64,000 nucleotides of DNA from Acanthaster planci (taxonomy: Eukaryota > Echinodermata > Asteroidea > Valvatida > Acanthasteridae), in assembly GCF_001949145.1 (NCBI RefSeq), contig NW_019091398.1:647894-711893 (forward strand), read 5' to 3'. The position numbers and the translations under genes are program-made. This document shows positions 27,400-39,915 of the stretch, one piece after another. Positions within the stretch are counted from its first letter, which is position 1; every line of letters begins with the position of its first letter. The notes below the pieces were generated by a model. The model saw only the letters and a program-made list of their open reading frames with translations. It was not told the DNA's origin and ran no database searches.

Positions 27400-30102
27400 T
27401 GCAACACAAACTCGAAAGACTATACTGTTTTAGAAACGTTGCATAGCCCAATTGAAGGAGCAAAAGCGGGAAAGAGAACCCTTGGAGAGTTGACTGAGAT
27501 GCTCGAGTCTGAAGGCTTCGTAGTCTGAAGGTTCGAAGAAACGCTTCCAAGCAGTGCACCCAAGTGATGTCATTAACGAAGGTACAAAATGTTCAAGCGT
27601 TCGCAAGAGAAACACACTGACCGATTTGAAGCCCTATGCATTTTTCTCAATTATCTTACTTATCTTACACATCTGCTTACTTGAGGAAATTGTGCCTTCG
27701 TCCTAAAGAGTTAATAGGGTTCGTTTATTCAAAGTTTTGTTTCTCGTTTAGATTCAATTAAATTTGTTGTATAAATACAAACATTACAGTTATTGTGTAT
27801 ACTTTTAACAAGGCGAATTGTAAATGATGTATAGTATTCCACTACAACGCTTTAAAGGGACAATTCATTTTGAACTGTCGGTTTTCATATTTTTGAGAAC
27901 TTGCCGTTGAACAAAAACGAACACAAAACAAGAAAAACACATGAGCAAACAAATGAATAACGCTTATTGAAGGTCGACGGTTTGTAGATACATACACAAC
28001 CGATTTGAGACCATTCAATTTGAGTTTACCTACCAAACAACTTGAAAGCAGCATAATCTCATCAAACAATGTATATGTTTTGGGTCTTTATCCTGCACAT
28101 TCAATACACCAAAAAAAACCTTTTTTTCACGTGGTATTCACTTGAAATTCTAGGTGATGTAAATTAATGTACACAGTATAAATTATTTGAATATATCGTT
28201 GAAACTCATTGTACATTTTGTCACATTTGCAATAACACCCAAACTGTGCAATTTATCATTTTTTGTTAAAATTATATAACATTTTACTATACAAATGTTA
28301 TTTACGTGGCACGGTTATTTTATGTATATCAGCACATATATCGATAACTATCTTCTTTCAAAATAAGACTTTGGTTTTCCATAAGAACCTTAAAGTTAAC
28401 ATTTTTGCAGTTATACAGCGTCCTATTTATTCCTGATGTCCAAATGACACTTTTGCATCATTGCATATTTTGATCTGTTGAAAAGGCTCATTTTTACATT
28501 CAACTTAACCGATGTCAAAAGTTCGTAAAAGTATTAATTTCAACTAGAGCAAATGATTCAGTTTATGTATCTGACGTACACTCTGCAAACCTCAAGGAGT
28601 ACTTGACTTTGCGAAGGTTGCACACAGCAATGTTATGAACGTGCAGAGTACAATACATCTTTCTCTTGCTATGTCGCAATCAGGGGTTTGCCCCCACCAC
28701 TGTTTGATAAACTATTGCTGGCCAGGTAAAGCAAACTAATAATTCGTAAAATAGCTTAAAATATCTTACGCATCCGTCATAAACACGAACTGATAAATAC
28801 TTCCAAATTACTCGAAACCTGTTTCCAGACAAAGGTGAACTGTCTGCAAGCTCTGCTCACCCATATCAAGCATCATCTCAGCAGAAATTATGAATGTACT
28901 AGCTGCCAGCAAAGTCACATTATTCACAGGATGGTTTCACGCTGGAATTTAAGCCCATTCTGTGTACTGTGCTTGTGGGAACAGTATTAAAATTTGTTTA
29001 AGTACACTTGATGGTGTTTGTTGTTAAGTGCCTTGAACCTGCCTGTAGCCTACATCAGGCTGATCCTTCTAGCGTGGTTTAGTCTCTTGCATAAAGTAAA
29101 ATTCTGGAGTGATGCAAACTCATCATAGGTTTGCTACATTCTTAAACAGAATGTGCTAAATGAAATTCTGATGTTGCAGTACTCTCACCTATACATTTGT
29201 GTGAAGAATAGCTCATGTCGTAACGAACTCATTCAGTAAAGTGTTTATTAAATATTCTAAAGACGCTGTATATTTGTTGTTGGAATTAGTATGTTGTTTC
29301 AGTCCTGTTTGTATTTCTTAATTTGGGGGCTCATGACCATGTGCCTATTGCACATCAACTGATATATTTTTGAACCTATTCCTAACGCAAACTTACCTGG
29401 CTATCATTCTATACATTTCTGGTGTAAGTTTTACAATCGCTATTTTGTAGTAGATGATATTATTTGAGCAACATTTAATTTTTACATGATGCATTAGTTA
29501 TAAAAACGTTCAATTGACGTTTGTTTTTGTATTTTCCTAAATGTTAGTGTTCACTTCAGAAGCGATTATCAGCAACATGTCCCCCCAGGTTTACGTGCCC
29601 ACGATGAATAAAGTATGGCTGAAAAAGTCACTTAATAATGATATACTGTCTGCAAAATTTAATCAAAATGATCTCTAAAGCCGTTACAGCATTTATAGAA
29701 GAATGAAATTTAAAAGAAAACAACTCGTTTTGCTTCTCAACAATCCACTGCCAACTTTACCCTTTAAGAAAACACAGAAAACAGAAACATTATGATGATA
29801 CGGTTACGTGTCACTCGGGAGACAAAGTTCATCGTACTGACAAGGTAGCGTGTTGGAATGATGTATGTTTTGTATGCGTTTGTTGTTTGTTATAGAGGTA
29901 GCAAGTGACCACCGTTTCAATCATGTGAGCAAGCATATTTAGTAGTGCCTTAACACGGTCGTTTAGAATTTCAAGTTCAAACGAAACAAAAACCATATTT
30001 GTAAGGACGTTGGTTGTCAATTTATGCGGTAAATTTACTGCTGATATTTATAACTTTTATGTCTTACTCCAGTGAGCACACATCACAATGATTTCAAATA
30101 AA
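27400..30102 (+). other. Probable 3' UTR of the adenylyl cyclase gene
   Basis: About 2.7 kb of AT-rich sequence without a plausible exon follows the stop. AATAAA hexamers at 29607-29612 and 30097-30102 are candidate poly(A) signals. Because the next gene is on the opposite strand and its own poly(A) signal is at 30419-30424, the two genes end tail-to-tail about 300 bp apart. The extent of the UTR is inferred. Confidence 0.45.
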
Positions 30103-30418
30103 GGTGTTTATCTTCACTGCATGTTTGATTTGTTTTGGTGTCGGTGTTCTGCATTATTAAATTGCAGATAACAATCTGAAATGCAGATGTCGTAAGTAAA
30201 CAAGTATTATACCGTGCATTTTTAAAACACTGCAAAATTGTTTTTGAAGGGAGGTCCTTATTACTTCCGGGCAGTTTGAGGAAGAGTGTATATTAGTAAC
30301 AAGATTACTCAGGTCCCTTGGCTTTAGGTCGCTGCTTGCCCCTTTCTTGCAAATGCTTTCGCAATATAGAATTTCCCTGCACCTCTGGTATTAAACTTAG
30401 CAAATTCTTACCATCAGC

Positions 30419-30424
30419 TTTATT
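30419..30424 (-). other. Poly(A) signal of the death-domain gene
   Basis: AATAAA read on the minus strand, about 130 nt after the TAG stop at 30551. It fits a short 3' UTR and bounds the gene. Confidence 0.55.
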
Positions 30425-30550
30425 CCCAATGCGCCAACAGACGAAACGGACTGGTCGGTCACGTGTGACGCCTGGAACATGGTGGTCAGGTCGCCATTTT
30501 CGTGCTCATCCCACAATCTCTTCAAGCTGGTTGCGTCCGTTATTCTGCAG

Positions 30551-32245
30551 CTAAGCAAGAGGCATCAGCTTGGTTTCGTCAACAAACACGCCTTTCATTT
30601 TTTCCAGTTGGTCGACAGCTGCATCGACCTCTGATGAAGTCTCCATGAGGCGTTTAAAAAAGGGGTCTTGGAGGCCCTTGAGAAGATTGTCGAACGGGTC
30701 TTTGGTATCGACATTTCCTTCCTCGGTGTTACCTTCCTGAGGCTCCTTACATCGATGAACTGAGCATCTACATTTTACTCTCCGCTGCTGACCAGCTCTT
30801 GGATGGTTTGCAAGAGATTCGGCACCTGTCACCGTGTCACCACTCATGTTCGAAATGGAGGGAGGAAGCACAATCGACGGAACTTCGTCGCTTTCAAACG
30901 AATTCTCAGCCTTTTTGGAAGTCAAAGGAATATTCTTTACGGCCATCCTCTGTATGTCAACATCAAGAGTAATTTTACCTAAAAGATATAAACATTTTAA
31001 TTAAAAAATGGTAGCGGTATCTATATTCTCTTTTTCGCCATGCCATGAGGTAGATAGAAAGTGTGTGATCCTTATACCATTCCAATAGTCTCAACATATG
31101 CTTCCATCATTCTTGACGTTCAAGAAGAGACTACCTCCTTTTAACAACACATTCAGTATGGAGTTGATTCATGCTATATTTGTAGGATCAGTTGAGAATT
31201 TTCTTACCTGGCACAGACGTGAATGTCTTCCGTCTCGATTCTTTTCCTTGGGAAGACACAAACCGTCCGTCTTTTAAGCTTTTGTCTTGGAAAAGGGGGA
31301 AAATGACATCTTTTAAATCACGCAGACCTTTTCATGTTTCGACAGATATAAAACAATGTCGTCTTATTAATGACCTTTTGCTTTAAAGAAAGAAACAAGC
31401 GATGTGTGGAAATAGCAACCAACCTGATCGCAGCTGACTTCTATCCGATATATTTCTCTCTTGAATTGGGAATGGCAAGCCTCTTACTTGCACGGTCGAT
31501 GACAAGTAGCTCTGCGGACTACTTCGTAGACGTGGCTGGTCTTGTCTTGCAGTCTTGCAGTCTTGCAGTTGCCTTTGCTGATCTGGCCATTCAGAACGGA
31601 AGGTTTTTGCTGAGCAAAAACCAGTGAAATAGCTGTTGCTTAATTAAGACCTGTGCATTTCGCACCAGCATAAAACATTCAAAACGTGTATTAGAACATA
31701 GATCAGCAAGCTTTGTGAGCAGCCTGTTTACCTCTGAAACATGCTTTGCCGTCCTCCGTTTTTCCCTGACTTTTATTTCTGCCGATTTCTTCCAGTGCGC
31801 GCGCGAGTCTCTCCGGGGTTGCGTACTCCCTGAAATTCCGTTTCCACAGCAAAAGCATCTCGCTCTTTTGGCGGGAAAAGTTACCCGGGTGCTCTTTTGC
31901 AATATCATCGACATCAGCTTTCGAAAGTCCTAGGCGAACGGCAAGAAACTTCCACTCATTCTGCTTTAAATTGGCAGCAACTCTTTCAAGGCCTTGCTCT
32001 GATTGGGATAAAAGATACCTTTGTAAATACGTAATGGCTATCCCGGGGTTGCAAAAATAAAAGTTGTCTAGCTTTTTTTATTTTGTTCCAAGAAATTTGT
32101 AAGCTTGGTAACACAAAATATGTTAGAAAAAAAACCCACTATATATAGAAAGGATAATAAAAGACAAAACCTGAACCTCTGTGCCCTCGCTTAAGTTTCT
32201 GGACTTATTATATTTTTTTCTGTGCTTACCTTTAATTTGATCCAT
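30551..32245 (-). CDS. Small death-domain protein (3 exons, 236 residues, complete)
   Basis: Minus-strand exons: 32245-32230 (five codons, MDQIK), 31998-31732 and 30978-30551 with a TAG stop. Donors GTAAGC and GTAAAC, pyrimidine-rich acceptors and matching phases (1 and 1) give 711 nt. Residues about 7-88 form a classic death domain: LGLSKADVDDIAKEHPGN, then SEMLLLWKRN and a last helix around RLARALEEIG. Death domains bind one another to build apoptotic or innate-immune signalling platforms in the cytosol. The rest is low-complexity: a Cys-rich basic patch KCRCSVHRC, an acidic stretch, then KDPFDNLLKGLQDPFFKRL with two DPF motifs, and a predicted helical tail. There is no caspase, TIR, kinase or membrane segment, so it resembles a stand-alone adaptor. 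No vertebrate orthologue is recognised. An AATAAA (minus) at 30424-30419 supports the gene end. Confidence 0.82.
31545..31568. repeat. Three tandem TCTTGCAG units
   Basis: TCTTGCAG occurs three times in direct succession in the second intron of the death-domain gene. On the minus strand it reads CTGCAAGA. Confidence 0.7.
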
Positions 32246-35200
32246 TTCCTTGTCCTCTCCGTAAACCGTTTACCACTTCACAGCAGCGCCCATTAACGAA
32301 ATGACTGATATTTCTTACACTCTTCACCGAACAACTGGTTTCTGTTGGCCTGTTTGTTTGTCCGTCTCTCTTAATGTGTACTCATCCATTATCGGATAAG
32401 TGTCAGATACAGCCCAAATATTATTACTTACATAAACATGTCAAACTTTTCTTTACTGCTTCAAAACGTGTCAACAAAGTGCCTAACGTTCAACACAGCA
32501 TCCAAGGACAGGTCTCATCAACAAAACGCTAATTTTTCTCCCATAAGTGTCATTTGTATAAGCCTTGTTCTCACTGCTCTGCCGCCAATTCCAACTTGTA
32601 TTGTAAACCCATAATTTGTCTCTTTGGTAACACCATAAAACCACTGTAAGACTAGATTACAGCGGGAGCTTGAATTTCAATCTGTTCTGATGACCGACTT
32701 TTCATAAAGGTCTACGTATAAACACTACCAGCTTCTAGGAGTGCTGAGTATGCCTCCAAATTACTGTTACCGGTATATTATTCAGTTTTCTTATACTTCT
32801 GCGTGGACAGAACAAATATTAAGCAATCAGGATCAAGAACTTATAGCTCAAGGACAAGCGCCATGACTTCAATGAGTATTTGTATATTCAAACTCGCTCG
32901 TTACTGGGATTCAGCCCCACAATCTCATGTTTTCTACAGGAACTTCGATCACAACTCCCGTGTTTGTTTGCATGTGCTTTGAGGAAGTAACCACATTGAA
33001 CAACAGGTACCCTGAGGCCATACCTCAGACCTCATATGGCGTCCTGAGAACGAGAAAGAGCCATGTTACCACAGTTTACACGTTCTCTCCTCCAAGCTTC
33101 CCTGTAGGCCGAGAGCAAGCGTTTCTTTCACCATCTGCCTGTGGACGTAACAGCATTATCCTCAATCACAAGACTTTGTATTTGTATAATATCGTTACTC
33201 ATCTTCTTCTGTCCACTTTCCAAGCTCTGCCTGCAAACACCGTGACTGCCGCGCTTTCTGTGGCCATAAATCCCAAACACCAATATTTGCGAACAAAAAG
33301 AAGACATGTGCCGGAAGTAGGAAATTGGTTTGCAGTACATCTTGAGGCATAGACTAGGCACTTCACTAATTGAAAGGTGTATTGTTGCTTGCCAGTACGC
33401 GATGCTTATTGGTGAACGATAGGGTTGGAGGGGACAGTCTTCAAAGTTTACAAAAACATGGGCTGGGCGTTTGCAGAGATGTATGCCTCCTTGTGATGGC
33501 CTCAAAACTCAAATTCTGCCCTATTCACAGAGATGGTGAAAGAACGTCTCCAGCGTTAAGTTTGAAAACAAAATACAGTCTGCCTTCAATGTAAACGACA
33601 CTCGGATGCGGGCTGCTACAAACGTTCACAATCATAGAATGACGTTATACCCGACGTCGATCATCTGAGTCTAAAAAGGGGGTAATTTGTCAAACCTAAA
33701 ACACTGTTTCTGCTTTCTTCACACAATTTGAACGCTACGGTGAGGAACAGCAGAGAGAAAGAAAAGATGAAAGGAAGTTTTATACTGAATGAAGGCCCAA
33801 CCTATATAAGGTTCCTGTGCACTTGCTGCAACTCGAATTCCTTTTGGTGCAAGTTGGCAATCCTTTTGTACAGGTTTTCCCCGGTCAATTTTGGCAAAAG
33901 AGCAGCCAATTTAATTTCCGTGTGTTTGAATTTAAGCACTTTTTCCACTGAAGTTTTTTACTTTGTTTTGAACTCGGAATTCAGGCATTCAATTTCGTTT
34001 TGAGTTATTCGGATTCCTTTAGCAGTGTGTTTAATTAAGGAAAGCGTCATTCTTTTTCGTGACGAACAATCGTCATTCAATTTAGCAAAGCTAGTTGGAC
34101 TGGACATTTTTGCTAATTTCCTTATTTTCAATTTCGTAAAGAGGCAACCAATTTTACACAAAGAAAATTTAAATTCAAGTAGTATTTCGAAATGTCCAAA
34201 ACAAAAAATAACAAAACAAACAGCAACAAGTTAACTGAAATAAACAACTTTGGTGAGTCGAATCCTATTTTCTTTATTCCTGCCTGTTTCCCGTAGATTT
34301 TGGACCTATTGGTCGTTGTTTTCTTTATTTTCATTTAGGGGGATCGTAAACTGACGAATTCCTATAATCTTTCAGTGATTGTGTTTTCAAACATTCTATT
34401 TTCCTCATTGTTATTGGTTTCTTTATGATTTTTCTTTATTCTGGTTTTTATTTTTTACCTAGGCCTATGTTGCTCCCGTCTTCCTAAACCATCAATCTGT
34501 TGGCGTGCCAGACATCTTGGTAAAATGTGCACTTCAATTGAGTAATAGCATCAGAGTTCTGAATGGCTGTTTGCTGGAGTAGATCGCACCTCCGCTGCTG
34601 CAGGTTCATTCGTGCGTTTTTTGGATTGCACAAATTGCAGAGATGCCTGTCCAATAATGAAAACGAATGACGGAACACACGCCTCGGAAAGGTGCCTGCT
34701 TAATCGAATGCTTTTTTGGTTGAATTGTGATAATTCTATTAAATCGAATAGCGCAACGGTACTTTTGCCTAGTCTTAAAACGAAATTGAATGACCGTTTT
34801 ACAGGTGCTTTCAATTCCGCGCAAAATAGAATGGCACGGAGGTTAGAGTGGCTGCTCATTTGTAGAAATTGACCGGGAAAACCTATACTATATGTATGCA
34901 AATTCTATGGATAGCCATCCTTGGTTGGCACTTCAAAAAAATCTTTCAAAACCTCCAATGTCCGTCCGGTGAACAAAGAACACTTAAAACAGAGACATCT
35001 AAATTAAGCAATCTGTCCGGCACTGCGTCTTTAACAAACTACTGCAGGTGTTTTGAGCCGGTCCCTAGACCCGCAGGAAGGTACGCACTCAGGTTGATAC
35101 TTGTACATGTACATGTACACTGTACATGCCAGATGGACAGGCACTACCCGACAAAATCACAAACACAAGGTTCGTCGGTGCGAGAACAGGTGGCTTGATT

Positions 35201-35725
35201 ATATAGTCATCGCACGCACCCGCGCAACACTTAACACTTAGAAGAGCAGGTCCGTGATCGACTTATCAACACTTGAATCAAGACGAGACGCTCCTTATTG
35301 ATGAGTATAGGAGAATATAATCGGTAAGTTGACTGTAACAATTTCTGTATTTTATTTTACACTCCAATCAGCGAACTGAAACAAATGTTAGACATTGACA
35401 TTTCCAGGTGAATTTGGGTTGAATTCATTCTATAGGGAAATTGTTTTAGAGGATTTGGGGGGGAAGGGGAAGGAGAACTGTCAATAACGTTGTGCCTCAG
35501 GGAGTGTAATGTGTTTGGCGTTGCCCTAATGATAATACTGTAAATAAAAGGCAAACTTTTGTGATTTAATAAACGAGTAAAGTAAAATTCGCCGCCAAGT
35601 CAGGTTAGTGAATTCGTAAAAAGAAACCCTACACTGAGCAGAAGTTTACTAAGTCTTGTGATTATCGTCACATTTCTGATCCCCGTTATTTCCCGATACA
35701 TTTTTTGTACAGAGTACATCTTTAA

Positions 35726-35800
35726 GGCGCCTATCCAAAAGTAAATGTTTGGCGCCTATCCATATGTAAATGTTTGGCGCCTATCCATACGTTAATGTTT
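35726..35800. repeat. 25 bp tandem repeat, three copies
   Basis: Three successive 25 bp units begin GGCGCCTATCCA and end AATGTTT; they differ only in the four or five bases in the middle. Confidence 0.85.
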
Positions 35801-37693
35801 TAGGTGCGTTGCGTACACGATGCGTTACGGTGAGTGGCACTTCCTCGGACTCAAAAATTGACTCCATAAACATAACACACGTGTGCGTTGCGTTTGGCCA
35901 ACAAAAAATGATCAAACTCGCCCCAGGAGCGATTTTGACGGATACACAGCACTTGGCGCAAGTGCTGACGCGCGTATGGAAAGGCGCCTTTAGGCAATCT
36001 GGTTACGACACTGATGAAAAAGCAATGTTCCGGACTGTTATAACACCTTACTGTCACAAAATGTCACAGGCTTAGATGTCATGTTTAATCATTGCTTTTT
36101 TCTTCCTTTATATATAGTTATTATCTCGAAAGTACATATAACACCAACAATGCCAAAAGTTGCCCTTTATCTTAGGTATTTGCACACAACTAGAATGGCA
36201 CAAAATCAATCCAATAAAGGGGTTATCTTTATGTTCGATCAGCGATAACCTTCTTTCTGTTAATAAAACGAGTGATAAATCGAGGGGCCTAGGTTTCACG
36301 CTATAAATAAAGGTAAAAAAAATCTTCAGACGCGCAACTCCGTTGTGTTGTAAACCAATACTGACTTTGTCATTCGAGTAATTTATTTTACTATGCTTAG
36401 GGAATGGGTGCTTTTATCATGATTTACCATTAACTGACGAGATATTTATGAGCTAGGGAATTTCTATAATTGCACTCTGTACTGGGAGGCGTAATGTGTC
36501 AGCTATTGCCTTTACATTGTGACTTATTTTTACTACATGTTGGCTTTTGTCGTAAATCATCAAATGGCAACTGCTGCATACGGTCTTTTTGACTAGGTTC
36601 TCCGATATTTGTAGATATAATTATTCGAATTTCCTTCTTGATTTGGCCATTTTTCTGGTGCAATGGAACGATCTGTGGTAACTACAAGCAAGAAGCACTG
36701 CCTGGGGTGCTTTCAAGGTTTTATAATCATCATATCCAGTATTCAATCGAATTCCATGCTGGAGGAGGTCCTTCCTCCAGGGGTAGGTTAAATACTGACT
36801 TTCCTTGTGTCCCGTATACACGAAACACCTGTCTGACGTGCCTGCTGGAATATGACCTTTCGGAAAATGTACGGGGGGACTATATACAAAGCATATATAC
36901 AAATGACCTGATATTGGAATCAATATTTAAGTGTGATACACGTAAGTCTGCTTTATATTCACACATAAAACGGAGATTACAGTTATTGATTTGGATATTT
37001 TTATATTTGTATTTTTATATTTTTATATTTTATATTATATTTTGGAAGCTAGAATATCATTGACACGTTATAATACGTAAAAACATTGGGAATTGTTTCC
37101 TTGTCGCCTACAAGACGAAAACAAATACAAAAGAAAAATCAAGACGTAATACAATTACATGATTATGTGTGGCCGTCTTTGTTTTACTGTCTGTTTGCGT
37201 CCGCGTGTGCGGAAACACAATAATGTGAACAAACTCATTTCCCAGTAATGTCGCGCAAGCATAACCAAATATTTATCCAATGTCGGCAAAAATAATGCGA
37301 CTTTTTTCAACCTGCGTGCTTCGTTACGGATATACATCACCTCCTAGCAACGAGGTCCCGACCTTAGCGACGGGGCAAACACTGGCGTCTTTCTTCCGCC
37401 AGTGAAAGTCGAGAAGAATTCTCGGGATAGGATTTTCTGCTCTGGGATGCAAAAATGATACTTGGGTTTTGGTTAACGGTTTAATGTCACGTTGGCCTAT
37501 GGGAAATAAGATACAAAAGTTGAAAATTCCAGTCTGGTAGCTTGACAGGGGTCAAATGAATATCATGCAAACGCAACATGAGGTGCGTTGGGTTTTTCGT
37601 GCAATCACTACATCCATGAGAAACAGCTAAAAGAGCTATTTTAAGTGGTCGTGTTACATTTATAGGTACACGGCAAAAACTGGGGTGATTAAT

Positions 37694-37893
37694 TTAACAC
37701 CCCCGGTGTAATCAGAGGACTACACCAACACTTTACAACAGTGTTAAAAATGTTAGTGTTATTTGGTGTTACTTTTAACACCTTCCAGTGCACTTTCACA
37801 TTTGTAAGTGTGCAGTGTAACACCAGTAGTGTTAAAGTAACACTCTATGGTGTGTTCATTTGATAACACCAAAAGGTGTTGATTTTAACCCCA
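37694..37893. repeat. Palindromic cluster of GTGTTA / TAACAC motifs
   Basis: About nine copies of GTGTTA or its reverse complement TAACAC occur in 200 bp, in both orientations, often in pairs that can form hairpins. No coding frame is present. Confidence 0.7.
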
Positions 37894-38518
37894 CAGTTGC
37901 TGACACTAGCTTGCAGTTATTACTGTTGTGAGCAACCCAATGATTAAACACTGTTGCTGGTCTGGTAGGCATGGGGGCTGTTTTTTTTGGGGGGGGAGGG
38001 GAATCCTGAGAAATGCAAGACAGGGGAACACGGACAACACAGCCCGTGGTGCGGATTAGTCAATCTGATTTAATCCGCTCGGTGGGCAGCCTTGGATGCC
38101 TACTCATCTGCGAAATGAAGACGGGATGAAGACCATTGGAGTTGATACGGGAACTCTATAATTAAAACTGAAGCACTCATGGGAATCGGAAAGCAACTAT
38201 GAGGGGTGCTTGTAGTATTGATGTATTGCGGCAGGTGTCCATACTTGAGCGGCTGTCGGATTTGACAGACCCTCCTGTGGAATTACTGAGGAGTGGAGTA
38301 TTACATGTGGGAACACTACAAGGGTCAAACCACACAGATGTCATGGGTCATTTTATTGTCCGGTGGACATTACTGAAAGGTGGAATATCTTTTTTCATTG
38401 CAACATTTTCAGTTCTTGAATCCACTTTGTTTACGTTCTTCCTGCTCTTTGCTGTTGTCGGAAGTATACATGTACAGTACACCGATGAGCCCTAAAGCCA
38501 ACCTTGCAGTCTGCTCGT

Positions 38519-38580
38519 ACGGGGCTAGCCTACGTATGGTCTCCCTCGGACCATGGAGCTAGGCTCGGACTAGACTGGCA
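38519..38580. repeat. Imperfect hairpin around CCTCGGACCATGGAGCTAGG
   Basis: GGCTAGCCTACGTATGGTC is followed after a few bases by GACCATGGAGCTAGGCT, its imperfect reverse complement. It looks like the remnant of a short inverted-repeat element. Confidence 0.45.
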
Positions 38581-39150
38581 CAAAATATACAACACAATGG
38601 CACTGGTTCCATCATGCATCAGCCGTTGACTATGTAACACTACAAACAATAGCCGTAGAGTGTATCCAGCTGCAGCCACTAATGTTGCATGTTGCCACAA
38701 AGGGAAGCAGTTAGTGTATAGTGTTTATCTGTTGGACTTGCCATACCTGAGATGTTTCTTTAAATCTGCAAAGGTTCTTAAGTGCAAAATACATTTTGAA
38801 AGAGAGAAAGGAGTAATTCCTGACAAGTGATCTTCCAATTTGCTCAAATTCCAGGAAGCTGCAGCCACTGTCTCTAGCGGCCTGGGGGCAGATTTGAACA
38901 GAGGAGTGATCGCAAATGGACGGCTTAGTAACCTCGTGAAAACAGGTAGAACAGGCATATAACACTTGTCCGGTAGTCTTGATAGCAGAAGTGGGTATGA
39001 ACCTACACCGGGTATAAGTGGGAAAGGGACATCGAAACAGCTCATTAATATAAGGATACGTGTAAGTAACACAGACGTGATTCATAGCTGAGGTTGTTAA
39101 CTTCAGCCCTTCAGGTTAAACTCAATGATAATTATTTTATTTCATTGCAG

Positions 39151-39239
39151 TAACCATTTGCCAGACTACTGATGCTCCGACAAAGCTGGAAGCCTAAAAA
39201 GTCCCGTCTGATGATGAAGCAACTTTCTACTTGAAAAGG
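39151..39239 (+). other. Candidate non-coding 5' exon of LRRC51
   Basis: An acceptor (TTTCATTGCAG) precedes 39151 and a strong donor (GG/GTAAGT) follows 39239. The segment has stops in frame and could be a 5' UTR exon spliced to the acceptor at 39857. This is inferred from splice signals only. Confidence 0.35.
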
Positions 39240-39915
39240 GTAAGTACTTATGATCCAGTTTTTTACCTCATTTTCAAAATATGAAATAACTTCGACGCGC
39301 CTTTAATCAATAACACTCTGAAGAAAAAAACCCTAAATAAATTAACGCCTGTTTAAGTTCGACACATACTGCTTCTGTCATAAACCAATGAGCCAGCCTC
39401 GACCAGTTTAATTCTCAAAGACAGAAAGCAAATTATATTGGCCTAAAGATTACAATAAACGACATGTTAACTTTGAAAAAAAAATCCACTTTGTAACTTT
39501 AAAAACAAATGCTTTTTCCCGCAAATCAAGCAACATTACAGTGTTTGGTATATAGTCAATACCAGTTTAGTACACACGTTATTATGCTAGTCACTTAACA
39601 ACATTATCCACAGTTTAAACAGCACCAGTTACCTAAAAAATCGATCCACACTTTGTTCGATATAGGAGTGTGTGCCTATGAGCTTAAAGTTGGAGAATGT
39701 ACGTGGATGCTTACACTGTTTTGTACGGAAACATAACAGGGCCCACCGCGTTCGATTAAGACTTCATCGATCATAAGGAATTTTTCATAAGGAATCCACA
39801 CACTCGTGTGTACATTCACTGATGCTTAATTTTATCTGACTGGAATGTGTTCTTCAGGTACGTTAGATCAACGCTAGATAATTCAAACAAGAGGTGCTAC
39901 AGCAATAACATCATC

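Larger units (their letters stand above)
32300..39150. other. Intergenic region between the death-domain gene and LRRC51
   Basis: About 6.8 kb with no recognised gene. Several frames of 90-140 codons occur (for example 32927-33352 plus, 33128-33505 minus, 38725-39072 minus), but none shows a known motif or good splice context. It contains a 25 bp tandem repeat at 35.7 kb, AT-rich runs near 37.0 kb, a GTGTTA/TAACAC-rich segment at 37.7 kb and a hairpin at 38.5 kb. Confidence 0.4.

Noticed and set aside
30412-30547. Open minus-strand frame after the death-domain stop, ending at GTAAGA
   Set aside because: It contains the AATAAA at 30424-30419 expected for the 3' end of the gene, and has no start or acceptor that joins in frame. 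It is most likely 3' UTR.
31463-31595. Possible extra exon of the death-domain gene in its second intron
   Set aside because: A 95 nt segment between an acceptor and GTAAGA would break the phase to the last exon, while direct joining keeps it.
32927-33505. Long overlapping frames on both strands (141 and 125 codons)
   Set aside because: Open frames on both strands over the same bases without motifs suggest chance lack of stops.
38725-39072. 116-codon minus-strand frame
   Set aside because: Two overlapping long frames occur on the same strand, neither has a known motif, and there is no splice support.
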